Below are positions 11,101-22,700 of a DNA stretch of 64,000 nt, one piece after another. Origin of the DNA: Corythucha ciliata (taxonomy: Eukaryota > Arthropoda > Insecta > Hemiptera > Tingidae); assembly GCA_038030265.1 (NCBI GenBank), contig CM075943.1, positions 24,490,001-24,554,000 on the forward strand, given 5' to 3'. The notes beneath the pieces are model-generated. The model saw nothing but the letters and a program-made list of their open reading frames with translations. It had not been told where the DNA came from and searched no databases. The first letter of the stretch is position 1; each line of letters opens with the position of its first letter. The position numbers and the translations under genes are program-made.

Positions 11101-13752
11101 AACTAAGGGGGGGGGGAGCGACAAAAAATGCCCTGAGGCACATTTGAATTTCAAAACATCGAAATAAATCATTTGAAAAGGAGCATTGGCATAATTGCCT
11201 AAGCGCCTTCTGGAACTGAAGGCAATTTTCCAGCTGTAAAATGGAGAAAATACGCTGATCCCCATTGTCTGGAAGTCCTTAGGCGGCTAAACTTCTAAAT
11301 GCACCTTAATGTGCTGATCTCGGGACAAGTATGGGACATTGCTAATATTCGTGGTCAAAATTAGACGTTTTCGAAACATGCGCGATCGGTCTTTAATTGA
11401 GTGTTTCCAAGGAAGAAGGTTACCGTTGTCTACGACCGATTTGTCATTTTATCTCCGTTCGGTGGCAGGGCGCTCCCTCGAGGAGCTTCGCCGGGAGATC
11501 GTGAGGCCCCTGGCGGTAGTGGACGTGTGGTGCGGGGAAGCGCGTCTGGCTCTCGCCGTGCAAAAGACCAAATTGGTCTGAGGACGGCTGGTTGTGGCCT
11601 CCCGCGAAGTGTGTTTGGCGGGGGTCGGGCAGGGCCGTTACTTTGGAGTAGAAATAAATAAGAAACGGGGTGTTGGGCCGCAGTTGGAGGTGGTTGGTGG
11701 TAAGTTGGAGAGGTCGTTTGGCCTGTTTGGATCAGTCACGGGGAACGTGTGGGGTGCGGACTACCAGTGTCGAGCCAATTATTACAGGGCGGGGGTGATC
11801 CCAACGCTCCTATATGGCGCGACATATTGGTGGTACCGCCCCACAGCGGCGGCACAGCGGCGTAAGGTCTGCAGCCTGCAGCGGCAGGCACTTAGACGGG
11901 TGGCTAGGGCTTACCGGACTGTTAGCTCGGATGCTCTGCAGGTCTTAGTTGGGACCCTCCCGGCCGACCTCCTGCTCGATGCGTGGCTGCATAGGCGCCG
12001 TCTATCCCAAGGCAACCTGGAGCTGGTGCGGTGTGGGGCGACTGGGCCGAGCACATCCGCCTTCGGGCTGATGAGTGGGGAGAGCCGTGGGGGCTCCTCC
12101 TGCTCGATCAATTAGTGATTGAAGCTTGACAGGGGAGCTGGGCTAGCAGTAGCACAGGACGCCGGTTGTTCGGGTCCTTGCCTGATGTCAAGACTCGGCT
12201 GGAGCGTGCCAAGTGGTTTACCCTTGAGCATGCCGCCCCGCCGGTCCTGACGGGGCATGGCTCGTTCAATGGAAAGCTCTGGTTCTAATTGCCCCTGTGG
12301 TGCGGAGGAGGAAACCGCCGAGCATGTGTTGCGTAACTGTAAGGTTTACGAAGATATTCGCCGCTCGCAGTGGCGGGAAAGGAGTTCGCCGGACGACCCG
12401 GCCTTAGTCGGCACCCGACGGGCGTAGTGCCGGCTCCTGGCCTTCTCGCGCGCCTGGCCAGAGCGCAGGGGGCTCGGGCCGGACATGCCAAGGGCAGATC
12501 CATTGCCTCTGCCCGGATCGGAAACCGAGTAGGATTACCTTCCCTGCTAGGTAAGGCCCGTGGGGCGCTCCCCTCGGGGAGGGTACCAACATCCTCAGCT
12601 CTGCAGCCCACCTCCACGTGGTCCACAGCGGACATGGCTAGCTGGTCACTAGCCGTAGCAAGGTTAGGGGTTGAGAGATAGGGCCTTTTCTGTCGGGAAC
12701 TTTCCGGACCAAAGATGAGGCTCAAGCCAGATAAGACCCGGGGACGGGTAAGGTGCTGGCCGAATCTTAAGGAATCTCGGCAGAGGTTTTTTTTCTTCTT
12801 TTTTTCGTTCAAAAAATGTTTCGAAATGCTAAAATAAAGAAGCTGAACAAACGAAAATGTTGGCTAAACAAACGTAAACAAATGATGTTAAGACTATAAA
12901 TCGCGCCAAACAAACGATTTCGTTCATGGGTCATCAAAAATTCAAAGTAGAGAAATCAATAGTCCTTCTCGGCTCGAAATGCATCGCGAGAAAGCTCCAG
13001 CTTGGTTGGTCATCGAGTTACATTCCTATACTTAAAAGTAGCGAGGCCGAGAAAATGGTGGCATTCAGTCCCCACTGTTCAAACTCGCCACACAAACCAG
13101 TTTTCAAGCCGTCGAGAATTGACGACACTTCCTGTTGACACCCCTAGCTGTCCATAAACGATATCATCAATCAGCATGTCATCGAAGGTGCAAGAGAAGA
13201 ATAAGCTACCTACCTAATTTCGAGCGATCAAATTTTACAACGAGGGATATCTCGAAGTGTGGAAGATTTCATGACGAACACGTTACTATTATTCTTATTA
13301 TTCGTTGTTCTTTAGTTACAAATAGGTATAAATCAAATATATTTTCTTTCAATCGCATCGCAATACTATGCATGTGATTTTGAATGAACTTTAGGGGCTT
13401 CGTAGCTAAGTTATTTTCATAAATAAAAATGCTATTCCATATTTATCAGATTATTAAAAACATGGGTTGATTCAGATTCGAGTGGAAAGGCTCTTTCAAG
13501 CTGAAATAAGAAGGACCTTTATATTATTCCAGAGAGGAATGGTGTGACCTATCGATCGCTTAAGGAAATATCTTCGTTAAATTTTCAGTATTTGTTATTA
13601 CTTTTCAGAAGTCAGTCCTCCGCAGTATCCTCATTCTCTTCAAATCACCTACATCCGATCATAAGTAGGTATGCATGCAATTCATTCAAAATGTCTTTCT
13701 TCTTTCAGCCAGTTTGATGGACAACTTAACTTGACAGACTCAACTTAACAGA
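8169..13752. other. Intergenic region with a LINE fragment
   Basis: This is the region between the start of the ankyrin gene (minus strand) and ANKDD1 (plus strand), so it holds both promoters, neither of which can be pinned down. It is AT-rich with several runs of ten or more G or C. The one clear feature is the GC-rich R1-type LINE remnant at about 11430-12690. A splice acceptor TTCTTTCAG ending at 13708 probably opens the first coding exon of ANKDD1, implying an upstream untranslated exon not located here. Confidence 0.6.
11430..12690 (+). mobile_element. R1-like non-LTR retrotransposon 3' remnant
   Basis: Several frames together encode the C-terminal part of a reverse transcriptase and its downstream region. 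In order: a segment ending RLALAVQKTKLV, a YFGVEI segment, YRAGVIPTLLYGA, QRQALRRVARAYRTVSSDAL, and finally a C.C....E..EH....C zinc knuckle at about 12286-12345. That order, and the AYRT.S.DALQVL motif, are typical of R1-clade LINEs. Frameshifts and stops separate the parts, so it is dead. It is much more GC-rich than its flanks. The 5' end, including the endonuclease and RT catalytic core, is missing. Confidence 0.8.
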
Positions 13753-16700
13753 ATGCTAACAGTGTCCGACAATGAGTCAAGAAGACCATCGATGTCATCG
13801 GGTGGCGATCAGACTCCACCTGATGATCCTGGGAGCCGGAGGAGCAGTCGAGGTATTAGTACCCCACCCCGCCATCTATCCCAGAAAAACTCATTAAAAT
13901 CTTATTATTAGTTGGATGAAGAAGTACATGCGATTCTGGGAAATCGTTATTGTAGAGTACGAAGTAGCCCGTCCCCCCCTCTCCGTTCTTTCATTAATTT
14001 ATTTCATTCGTTCCATTGAATTGTAATGTAACATGCCGATACCGAACGAATCGAATCTCGTTAAATTTTCAGTTTGTTTGTCCAATTTTCTCTTTTTAAT
14101 AAAAGAGAAGTATAAATCTCTTTTCTTCTCGGGAAAACAGTATAAAAAGGTAAATAGTGAAGTTACGGTTAGGCGGTGGGTAGAAGGGAGGCTGTTCTTC
14201 GGAAGAAGCATCTGTTGACCTGGAAACTCAACTTAATATTGCGTGGGTTTTGCGGAAAGGAAAAAGTACTTACCGTTATAGAGTATTCAACACCCTTCCA
14301 CTAAAGAAAATGGGAACAAGAGACCCCCTTTCAGACCATCTTCTAGCAGGGCCTGGAATTCTATTCAACCTCAAGGCTTTTCATGGATTCTTGTTAGTTT
14401 GTTATTAGAAGATGGTAAGAGAGCGACTTTTCCTCTTAAGAGAGTGTCTAGGCTTTGATGACAAACTTTATATGAAGGGGAGGTAGGGGATGCTAATGAA
14501 TGAGTAACGTGTTGATAATATGCCTCTTTGATTACTACTACCACCTTCCCCATCCACACTACTATCTAACTGAGAGTTCACTTAATTTTCATGCCTTTTA
14601 TGTCATTATTTGCAGTGCTAAAAAATGACCTGATGTTGCACGAGGCTGTAATTAAAAACGACGCCGCTGCAGTGGAGGAAGTTCTCAGAGAAGAGCCGAT
14701 CGATATCAATTCTCGAAATAACGTACGTTCAGCAGTTGTTTCTTTCTATGTTTCGTCATATACCTTGCCTTCGAAAGGCGGTACATAATATCAGAAGAAA
14801 AAGAGAGGGGCTCCTTTCTTCCAATTCATTCAAAATTCGCCAAAAAGCCTCAAATTTAACCAAAGTGAAGGATTTTCCTTCTTCATTTTAAATACCCCCT
14901 TCCCACCCAAGGCACCATTCCACAGGCTTTTCACTTTTTCAAGTGCATAAGCCCCGTCATCAGGAAAGTAATGAAAATTACAAGTTTTGAAACTTGTTCA
15001 AACTCCTGTAAATCGTGAAAGTTTTCGGAAAGTTATAAACTAACAGTAAGCTTCAAAAAGAGTTTAAGGACAAAGTTAGCCAATCAGACAAAAGCAATAA
15101 CGTCGATAATAGGAGGATGTACTCGAAGAGAATAATTATGTTTAGAGTTTAGCTCAAATACTTGCATGGAAGGGAATATAGTAAAATTTCACAAAAGCCC
15201 TGTAGTGTGACAAAAGAACTGTCCCAAGTGGCATGCACAGGTTCTGACCATTTTTCTCACTCACTTCCCGTCATTACTTTTTTCTCTCTCCTTTTTTACA
15301 GTACGGCAGGGCCCCTATTCATTGGGCGGCTTCAAAAGGGAACACAGATATAATGAAAATGCTCATATCCGCTAAATGTGATATCGAGGCCAAAGACAAA
15401 GTAAGTTAGTGGTGAACGACAGGGATGAGGTGATGAATGAAAAAACCCTTCCGTAGTTATTAATAATGAACGATATCATACTTGATGGACCAATTAACGC
15501 CCCACCCTCCGGTTTATAATTATAAATTTTTCCCTCGACGAATTAATGAGCGTAAACGGCGGGATTCAACGTTCATTCGTCACCATCAAAACCGATTAAA
15601 ATTGATGCGAGGGAAATCATTAGCTCTTTCATTCCCTCTCCCATGGTCTATTTAGTATGGAATGAGACCTTTACTTATGGCTTCGTGGCATGGGAATAAA
15701 GAAGCCATTAAAATGCTTATTGATGCCGGCGCTAACGTTAACGCTGTAAACAAGGTAAACAAAATATAATTCATAAATCTTCTTTCTTTTGCTCTATCCT
15801 TCATGCAAGGGGTGGAAAAGAATGTAAAAGGATTTACTTCCCAAAGTCTTAAGTTGTATCAAATTTCTCACAAGATTACACTTTTGTTAAAAATAGAAGC
15901 AATTCAACGTGATTATGTGCGCTGCTCGCAATAACCGTCTCGAAATCATCAATTACCTCATGGACCACCTCGCGAGCGTCGACCTGGAGGCGATCGACTG
16001 TGAAGGCCACACCTGCCTTCATCAGGCTGCACTTGAAGGGCATCAACAAATTGTCGACCGCTTGCTGACGCTCGGTGTCAACCCAAATTCAACTAACAAA
16101 GTATGCGCGTGTTTTCTATTATTATCACTAACCGAGAAGGATGGTTGAAAGATCCATTACATCAATAAAATTAATTGATGTTAGCGAAGAAATTGAAAAA
16201 GAAATGAAAGAATGAAACGTGAAACTAGTGGATCCATTCCAACCCATTTCACCAAGTAGATATTGTAAATATAATGTCTGAGAGAACAGGGAAAGATACA
16301 ATTTTTCATACATCCCTTGGAGAACAATAGAAGAAAAGAGAGTGATCGCGAGGAGGAGGAAGGAACTCCATGAAAATACATAAATTACTATGTAAGTGTT
16401 GTAGGTATTGCCAGACGAAACTTCTTAGCTCCTTCTTCGAACCCATCCCATACCCTTTTATAATTCATAAAACTTGGAGGAAAAACAAGATTCAAAGTTT
16501 TCAAGTACTGACCGAAAAATTACCCTCAAAAGTAAAAAAATAAAGTCCTGTAAAATGCACGATAAACGCAAAAAAAAGTGATTAGTTTTAAATGTTTGAC
16601 TTCATTTAATAGTTTATTTTTGAACTGACGCCAAGAAGCAATGACAACGTCGACCAAAATGGAAAGCTTCCGGGATTTAATCGTCACTACCCCTTTGCTA

Positions 16701-19700
16701 CCTCACGTTCTAACGATTAATCAAGTTCACCGTTGTTCTTCAAGCTACAATGCCTCTCATTCCACTATATCAGCAACGACAACAATGAAGTTGTTCACAA
16801 GAGAACTAAAAACCAACGAGTCGACCAAAAATCTATTTAGGTACTCTATTTTAACAAAAAGAATCACACCCCCTTTGACGAGTGATTATTTTCGCGGATG
16901 GTAACATGACGGCGGTGGTGGAGGGGAGGGCAAGGGTGTACTCAGATGTAAAGTAGTCATATCTACATTCTTGGAAAGCGGCTCGGAGGGATGGCATAAA
17001 AACGTGACGGTTTTTTCCACTTGATTTTCACTTTTCTGTTACAACCCCTGTATACCCTGCGCTCATCACGCTTCGAAACACTGAGCGAGAAGAGCACATT
17101 ATCTACAGGTGGGTAGGCACGAACGAAATTTGCAGAAACGATCTCACACATCCTCTCCCTTTCTATGAAGCTGACGCTCTCATACCACATCATTCTTCTC
17201 TCCATTTCTTTTCCAAGTGGTTGATATCTACTTGAATAAATAACTTTTTTCTATTGTTCTTCGCCTGCTCCTGCGGATCTTTTTTCTTCTCTTTTTCCTC
17301 AAGAAGGGTTGAAGTTCATAAAATATCAACTGCTCGCGTTTGTATTCAGAGCGACAGCATTTTTAGCAGCAACTCTTTATTTAGAGAGGAAAACGGTAAC
17401 AAAAAACTTCGCGGGGTTAGAGTTTACCAATAGGCCAGTCAACATAAACATCAAACATCGCAAATATGCATGTAATTGTTTTTTCTTTTGCACATTGTTA
17501 GGGCTAATGAAAGTAGTTTATACTCAAGTTTGCAACCTTCAAAACCTTGTGCTCAACTCGTGGCACTCGAAAAACCACGAAATTCCATCAATTTTTTTAG
17601 GTTGTTAAACAAAAATACCAGAAGAAAGCGTTTTTCGAGCATGACCACAGTATACATTGTTGAAGCCAACTAAATTTGCTACAATTTAAGCCCAGTCCGA
17701 GCGTCCTACGTTTGTTATTTTCGGAGATACAGCCAATCAAAAAATATGTAATATCACCAAAAAGCGAGATTTTATTGATAGGGTCATTTTTCAAGACCCG
17801 TAGCACTCAAACATAATGGTCCCACAGAATATCCACGCGAGAATAAATCTTAGGCAGCAACTCAATTTGAATCTGACGCTATTGCCTAAAATTTATTTTC
17901 GCGTGGATATTCTATAGGACAGGGTGGCTGGTACTTGGATGAACAAAATAATAGGGGTGATTAAACATCAAAAATGCAACAAAAATTGTCTTATGACCTA
18001 GGGTCCGATTTCCTTTCCTATAGCCCGGCCAAAGACTAAAGAAATCGACGGTAGCGCTACTAGCGCCGATTAGTATGTACTTAACCCCCCACCAGTTTTT
18101 CGTGCAATCGATATTATCCGATATTTCTATCAGTGATATGAGTGTTTTTTTTTTGCCTCAACGGTTTTTTTGTCGTGATTAAAGTAAGTAAACATGAGAT
18201 AATTAATGATTTTAATACTTTGAGAGACAAGATGCTGTATTTGATTTCAGAAATGAGTGAAAGACCGAAAAGAAGAACTTTAGGAAGCCAAGCAAGGCAA
18301 ATCGTTTTTTCAGTTTTTCAGTAGGTATTTTACCCGCCAGAAGGTAGAGGAAGAGCCTAAGCCTGACATCAACAGTTTGGTGGCTGAGGCGACCGGTATT
18401 CCCCGGTCTTCTGTTTTCCGCATCGTGAAGGAAGCCGAACGATCGACCTCAGAGGGCTCCAGTACGAGTCGGTCACTTTTCACCACACCTACGAGGAAGA
18501 ACATTCCACATAAGAAGCGAGTCGAGTTCGATTCTTTTACTGACAGTGCCATTCGTTTTAAAGTTCGCAGTTTTATGCTGTTAAAAAGCAGTGCCCGTCA
18601 ATTAGGCTTCTCCATAAGGAGTTACTAGAGCAAGGCGTTGTAGACTGCGGTAAGGAGTACATTCGGCAGCGCCTACATCACCTGGGGTTTAAGTGGAAGA
18701 AGTGTCAATCCAATCGTAAAATTCTAATTGAGCGGCCAGAAATTGCAGCCCGTAGGGTCTCCTACCTGAGGGAGATAAAAAAACATCGAGAGGCCAACAA
18801 GAATATTGTCTTCCTGGATGAAACGTACGTACAAGAGGCCCACAACGTTACATCGTGTTGGCAGTCAGAGGATGAATTGGGGGCTACTCATAAAATAGGT
18901 GAGCTGATATCCTTCATTTCTTTAGCATGAAAATAATTTCTGGTGATTTTATATTTCAGGCAAGGGCATTCGAGACTTATTGTTGTTCATGGAGGTGGGG
19001 AGCAAGGCTTCGTTAGAGACGGTCTCCTGATTTTCAGATTCTCAAGTACTTCAGGGGACTATCACACGTCCATGAATGCTGAGAATTTCTCGAAATGGCT
19101 CAGTACGTGCTTCCTACCCAACGTGCCGGCAGGCAGTGTCATAGTCATGAACAACGCGAGTTATCATTGCCTCGAAAAAAACAAAAAGCCGAATTCCGGC
19201 AGCCTTAAGCGCGTGATTGTCGAATAGCTTTCCCAGCATGGTATCGAATTCTGCGAAACATCAACGAAAGCAGAACTTCTCGAACTCGTGAGAAGCGTTC
19301 CCATCGAGAAATCCTTCGTGGTGGATGACTTGATCCGATCTTTTGGTCACATACCTCTGCGTCTCCCTCCTTATCACCCCGACTTAAATCCGATTGAGTT
19401 GGTGTGAGGAGCCATCAAGAACGATCTTGCTCGAAATAGTGTTGGTACATCACTTAGGGAGAAAGAAATTGATTTGTGCAATGATGAAACCGCCCCCCCC
19501 CCTCCCTTGGTGGATGAACTGCTCTGGCTTTTCGACGTTGGTCTTTGTCATATAAATAAATTTATACTAAATTTTATGTAATAACGGTTCTGAAAAAGTG
19601 AAATTCAGTAAAAGAGGTTTTTGAAAGAGCAAAACCCACGAAATTTGGAGTTTGAACAAGCAAATTTCACGAAATTACGATTTTAACGAGACAAATCCAC

Positions 19701-22700
19701 CAAAAGATTTGGAAGAGCAAAAATCCGCAAATCTGGCGTTTGTGAGAGTCAAAAATGGCGATTTTTGTTTTTGAAAGTGCCACATGCCTATGATTAGTTT
19801 TGAATCTGACCGTGAGCCAAATTGTTTGGTTTGTCGGTCTAACGATCTGGATTTTGGTGGTGTGAAGTTCCTACTTTTTAGTATAATCGGTGGCTGTGTG
19901 TGGGAAAGATTAAGTGGGTGAAAAGGGAAATCGCTGTATTGTTCTCCGAGTAGACTGTGCATTATGAACCCCGCTCTTGGCGCTCGACCTTATCTTACCT
20001 GGCAAAAATCGAGTTAGGTAGGAGACCCGGCCCTTGTTTCTTGAAGACGAAATGAATGTTTTTAGGTTGTGGCTACGCTAAAGTTTGCCAAGTGGCAAAG
20101 GGACTTATTTTGCTGCCCCCCCCCCCCATGAGCAAAACTGTTGGCCCGCGTCTGGTCAGTTTCAACGAAAACATCCAGTCAAGTAAAAAATGCAAACATG
20201 TATTCAGAAAGAAAACAGTCAGACATGGATACCACACAGGCAAATAGATAACTTTTTAGAACGGCAAATAAACATGTAGGGCCCTCCACACACAGTTTGT
20301 CTTGTTTTCGACGCTAACTCGAAAGGGGCTTCTGTAAATTGCATTCGTGTTCGACATTGAAACGCTTCGAGTTCGAGTCAAAGACAAGACAACCCGTGTG
20401 TGGGGGTCTTAATAAGACTTTTACTTGAGAATTCCGTGAAATCCCGATAGTTTCACCAAAAAAACAACAGATAACTATGTAAAAGTAGAGATTTGTGGCT
20501 ATTTTCCGTCGCTCGGACCAGGAACGTTTCAATTTAACGAAGCAGGCTTCAACAGATTTGTCGAGCAATCGGGTTGTAGTTTTCCTGGTTAAAGACGCGT
20601 TTTGAGAAGGTTTGTCTCGACAAAGGACGTTCTTCCGGTACTAAAACCAAAAATAGGAATCATACCAAGGATAACGATGCGTAGATTGTAAAATAAATAG
20701 GAAAATAATTATCATGTTGGCTTACTCACTTCGGCAACTCAGCCTCATAGCTTCGGAAGGAATTGCACAAACAATGAATTCCACGGTACGTTTAAACATC
20801 AACCCTTCCGCCGAAAGACCGAAGGAAAAGTGAAACATTTTAGTATTTGAGCACGAAAAATAAGGATTCTTGACAAAATTTAACAAATCAAAACATCTAC
20901 CAGTTGTAGTCAGAAAGATCAGTGAACCGCGATCCCCGAGTGATAAGAAGTTTCAAAACTTTAGGAGGTAAACGGCTGTACAATGGAAGGGGTAAGGGGA
21001 AGCTCTCAGTGAGAACTTAGGTGGAGATTCGATGTTCTTCAATCTTTGGCCGGGCTATAGTCGAGATAATAGATTTTTTCACGTTTTTCAGCACATCACT
21101 GGTTTTCGCAACAAAAACAGCTGTAACTTGCGAAGCATTCGTCCTAGATTGAATTCAACGACACCAATGAAAAGAGCACACTTTTTTCTGTGTGAGTAAG
21201 GACATTTTGTCCAAAGTTAGCGAAAGATTCTTGGAGTAAACTGGGGAAATATCAGGATATTTTCAAGAATGTCAGTTTTTGACAACTGTTCAAAGCTAGA
21301 CTACATTAGCCATGGTGCTCCCAGCGCCCGGCAAATTCCTCTAAAACTCTATGAAGTAACTTGGTTTAATACTTCATGCTTATTTTACTCCTGTCCTTCG
21401 CAATGTTTTGATAAAAATCCATTGTTATACAAAAAAAATGAGGCAATTAGGCCCATTTATTGGAGTTTACTCCAATAATATTTCTCTAACTTTGGACAAA
21501 ATGTCCATTCTCACACAGTCTTTCTTCTGGTATTTTTGTTTAAAAACCCAGAAAAAGTGATGAAATTTCTCAGTTTTTCGAGTGCCATGAGTTAAGCACA
21601 AGGTTTTGAGGGTTGCAAACTTGAGTAATAACTGCTCTCATTGGTCCTAACAACACGCAACAAAAAAATCAATTACATGCATGTTTGCGATTTACCCCCA
21701 TTCTTGTGTCTATATTGACTGGTCTACAACGTTGAAAACTTTTTTAGCCATTCTTATTAAATTACGGGAGGGTCTAATGTATAGATAAAGCCACTTAAAG
21801 TGATCGTAAAGAGGTACTGTGTAGGTACATTTTACTGTTAAGATATTAGTGAGTTTTAGCACTCTCCCGTTATATCCTTCGGAAACTTTATTTTCAAATT
21901 TCAACCAATCAGATGTTTCGTAACCAAGCAACGACTGATTTATCGTTTGCGTTAGCGTTAGCGAGTGTATTGCTAAAAGTCTCTATTGCCTAATTTAATT
22001 TGTCTCTAATCCAGCGTGGACGAACTCCTCTACATTCGGCTTGCGAGAAAGGTCACGAACTGGTCGTTGAAAGGCTTTTAAATTGCGAAAATATTCTCCT
22101 AGAAGCGAAAGACTTCCAGGGGAACACACCGTTGCACCTTGTGGTTGAGAATCGTTTCACTCAACTGGCCTACACGCTTCTTCGGAGCGGTGCTTCGGCC
22201 AATGATCTGAACAACGTAATGTCTTATTTTCCAGTCGATCAGCTGTTGCTTAATTATGTGTTTTGATTTTTTCAGAAAGGGATGAGTCCACTTCATTTGG
22301 CTTGCTGTTTAGGCTGCCGCGGAATTACCACGGCTCTTCTTCAATTCGGTGCAGACGTTAATACACCGAATGGGGTGAGTTAGGGTAATTCAAGTACAAA
22401 AAAATAAATAAAAAAACGCACTCAAAATACTATCAAACATAATTATAATCGAGTCGGTTATAAAAGCCTTTGGTTTGAGGAGATCGGAAAAGTTCGATAT
22501 ACTAACTTTCAGTGATGAAACTAGCCATCAAAATATTTTACGGTCATCCCTTTCTCGAATAAACACGTTTTAATTTCACCCTTCTCCCCCTCGCTTCTTT
22601 TTTCAGGAAGGAAATTCACCTCTTCATTTAGCTTGCGAAGTAAACGATGTCGAAACGATCGACTCATTGATCTCTAAAGGATGTCATCTCAATTCACTGA

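Larger units (their letters stand above)
18018..21060 (+). mobile_element. DNA transposon with decayed DDE transposase
   Basis: The terminal inverted repeats CTATAGCCCGGCCAAAGA (18018-18035) and their complement (21043-21060) match over 18 bp and continue imperfectly. The element is about 3.0 kb and carries a broken transposase of the Tc1/mariner-IS630 type at 18253-19480. Its right arm (about 20545-21060) recurs at about 39405-39900. Smaller hairpins are inserted in its interior. The exact target site duplication is unclear, because the terminal bases are themselves TA-rich and palindromic. Confidence 0.75.
17412..21730. repeat. Inverted repeat arms flanking nested transposon
   Basis: The left arm at about 17412-17630 and the right arm at about 21518-21730 are inverted copies of each other over roughly 215 bp. 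Shared landmarks include ATGCATGTAATTG, CTCAAGTTTGCAACC and ACAAAAATACCAGAAGAAAG read inward. The arms probably belong to one older element that was opened by the insertion of the DDE element and other MITEs. A transcript of this intron could fold on itself across 4 kb. Confidence 0.75.
16101..22014. other. ANKDD1 intron 5, transposon-filled
   Basis: This intron is more than ten times longer than most others in the gene. It contains an outer inverted repeat (17412-21730), a DDE-transposase element inside it (18018-21060), and three hairpins. No exon of ANKDD1 is missing from the protein, so the interior is not needed for coding. 16101-17400 shows nothing recognisable. Confidence 0.8.

Noticed and set aside
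12285..12812. Long minus-strand open frame of 175 codons
   Set aside because: It is antisense to the GC-rich R1-like LINE remnant; GC-rich DNA keeps antisense frames open by chance.
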